NCBI GenBank assembly: GCA_007753675.1
Contig: CP036432.1
Span: 7,442,233 to 7,506,232 of the forward strand
Direction of reading: 5' to 3'
DNA: 64,000 bases
Origin: Stieleria magnilauensis
GTDB taxonomy: Bacteria; Planctomycetota; Planctomycetia; Pirellulales; Pirellulaceae
The position numbers and the translations under genes were made by a program. The notes under the pieces are model-generated. The model saw nothing but the letters and a program-made list of their open reading frames with translations, was not told the DNA's origin and made no database searches. Shown here in pieces: positions 63,808-64,000 of the stretch; positions within the stretch are counted from its first letter, which is position 1; each line of letters begins with the position of its first letter.

Positions 63808-64000
63808 ATGTCGTTAAAAACGCTGGTCGTCGACGACCATGAAGCAGCTCGTCTCGGGCTCATGGAATTATTGGTCGGGACGGCGATCAGTGTCGCGCAA
63901 ACGGTTCCCGACGGTGAGAGCGCGCTGCGGTATCTGGACGAAGACCGCTTCGACGCGGTGCTGATCGATGTTCAGATGAAGAAGATGGATGGTTTGACGC
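63808..64000 (+). CDS. Response regulator, receiver domain (cut by the window end)
   Basis: The first 64 residues of a receiver domain are visible: TLVVDDHEAARLGLMELLVG with the acidic pair, and FDAVLIDVQMKKMDGLT with the phosphorylatable Asp54. An AGGA about seven bases upstream supports the ATG at 63808. A hairpin in the leader is noted in the entry above. The output domain (LuxR-type or other) lies outside the window. Confidence 0.85.
   Translation, partial: MSLKTLVVDDHEAARLGLMELLVGTAISVAQTVPDGESALRYLDEDRFDAVLIDVQMKKMDGLT

Overview
The window is about 64 kb of a GC-rich, gene-dense bacterial chromosome that looks like a planctomycete of the Rhodopirellula/Pirellulaceae type. This rests on: a stand-alone RNA-polymerase alpha-CTD-like protein; a giant SMC-like ATPase with DUF4332 helix-hairpin-helix domains; a CysS with an insert at the KMSKS loop; a FAD-dependent oxidoreductase with a golvesin/xanthan-lyase-like C-terminus; a methanofuran-type C1 cofactor locus; and long intergenic palindromes and minisatellites. 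The species is inferred from gene content only. No rRNA, tRNA, CRISPR array or prophage was recognised.

Layout. 1-6.5 kb (minus): two overlapping genes with arrestin-like architecture (one partial), the alpha-CTD-like protein and the 1588-residue ATPase. 6.8-20.4 kb: lipoprotein, alaS, TM2 protein, HD-family (p)ppGpp hydrolase-like protein, GT2 plus polytopic membrane protein, AsmA-like giant, small membrane protein, DUF2200 and a DUF4349 lipoprotein. 20.4-24.7 kb: IS1182-type transposase, then an acyl carrier protein and a CrtI-like flavoenzyme, all enclosed by two inverted copies of one palindromic repeat. 24.8-33.7 kb: ppdK, cysS, ruvC, ruvA, rny, tilS. 33.9-42.9 kb: secreted FAD oxidoreductase, antiporter-EIIA fusion, GNAT, rpsA (bracketed by inverted 106-bp repeats) and a glucose-dehydrogenase-like MDR enzyme.

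43.2-53.9 kb is the most coherent functional block, all on the plus strand: sufR-sufC-sufB-sufD-sufT, then homologues of three methanofuran-biosynthesis enzymes (MfnD-, MfnF- and MfnE-like), then a NodU/TobZ-type carbamoyltransferase whose ATG overlaps the mfnE stop, followed by SxtJ-like and DUF5989 membrane proteins. 54.3-57.2 kb (minus): mlaE-mlaF-mlaD lipid-transport operon. 57.6-61.7 kb: ileS overlapping purN. 62-64 kb: an NtrC-type sigma-54 activator divergent from a second response regulator cut by the window end.

Most single genes are recognisable. The less described parts are: (i) the ATPase/DUF4332 and alpha-CTD neighbourhood; (ii) Fe-S assembly, a methanofuran-like cofactor and a carbamoyltransferase/SxtJ/DUF5989 cassette in one gene string; (iii) the ACP plus CrtI-like pair; (iv) several families of intergenic palindromes, some in inverted pairs around housekeeping genes. 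No search could be run, so family assignments rest on motifs read in the translations.
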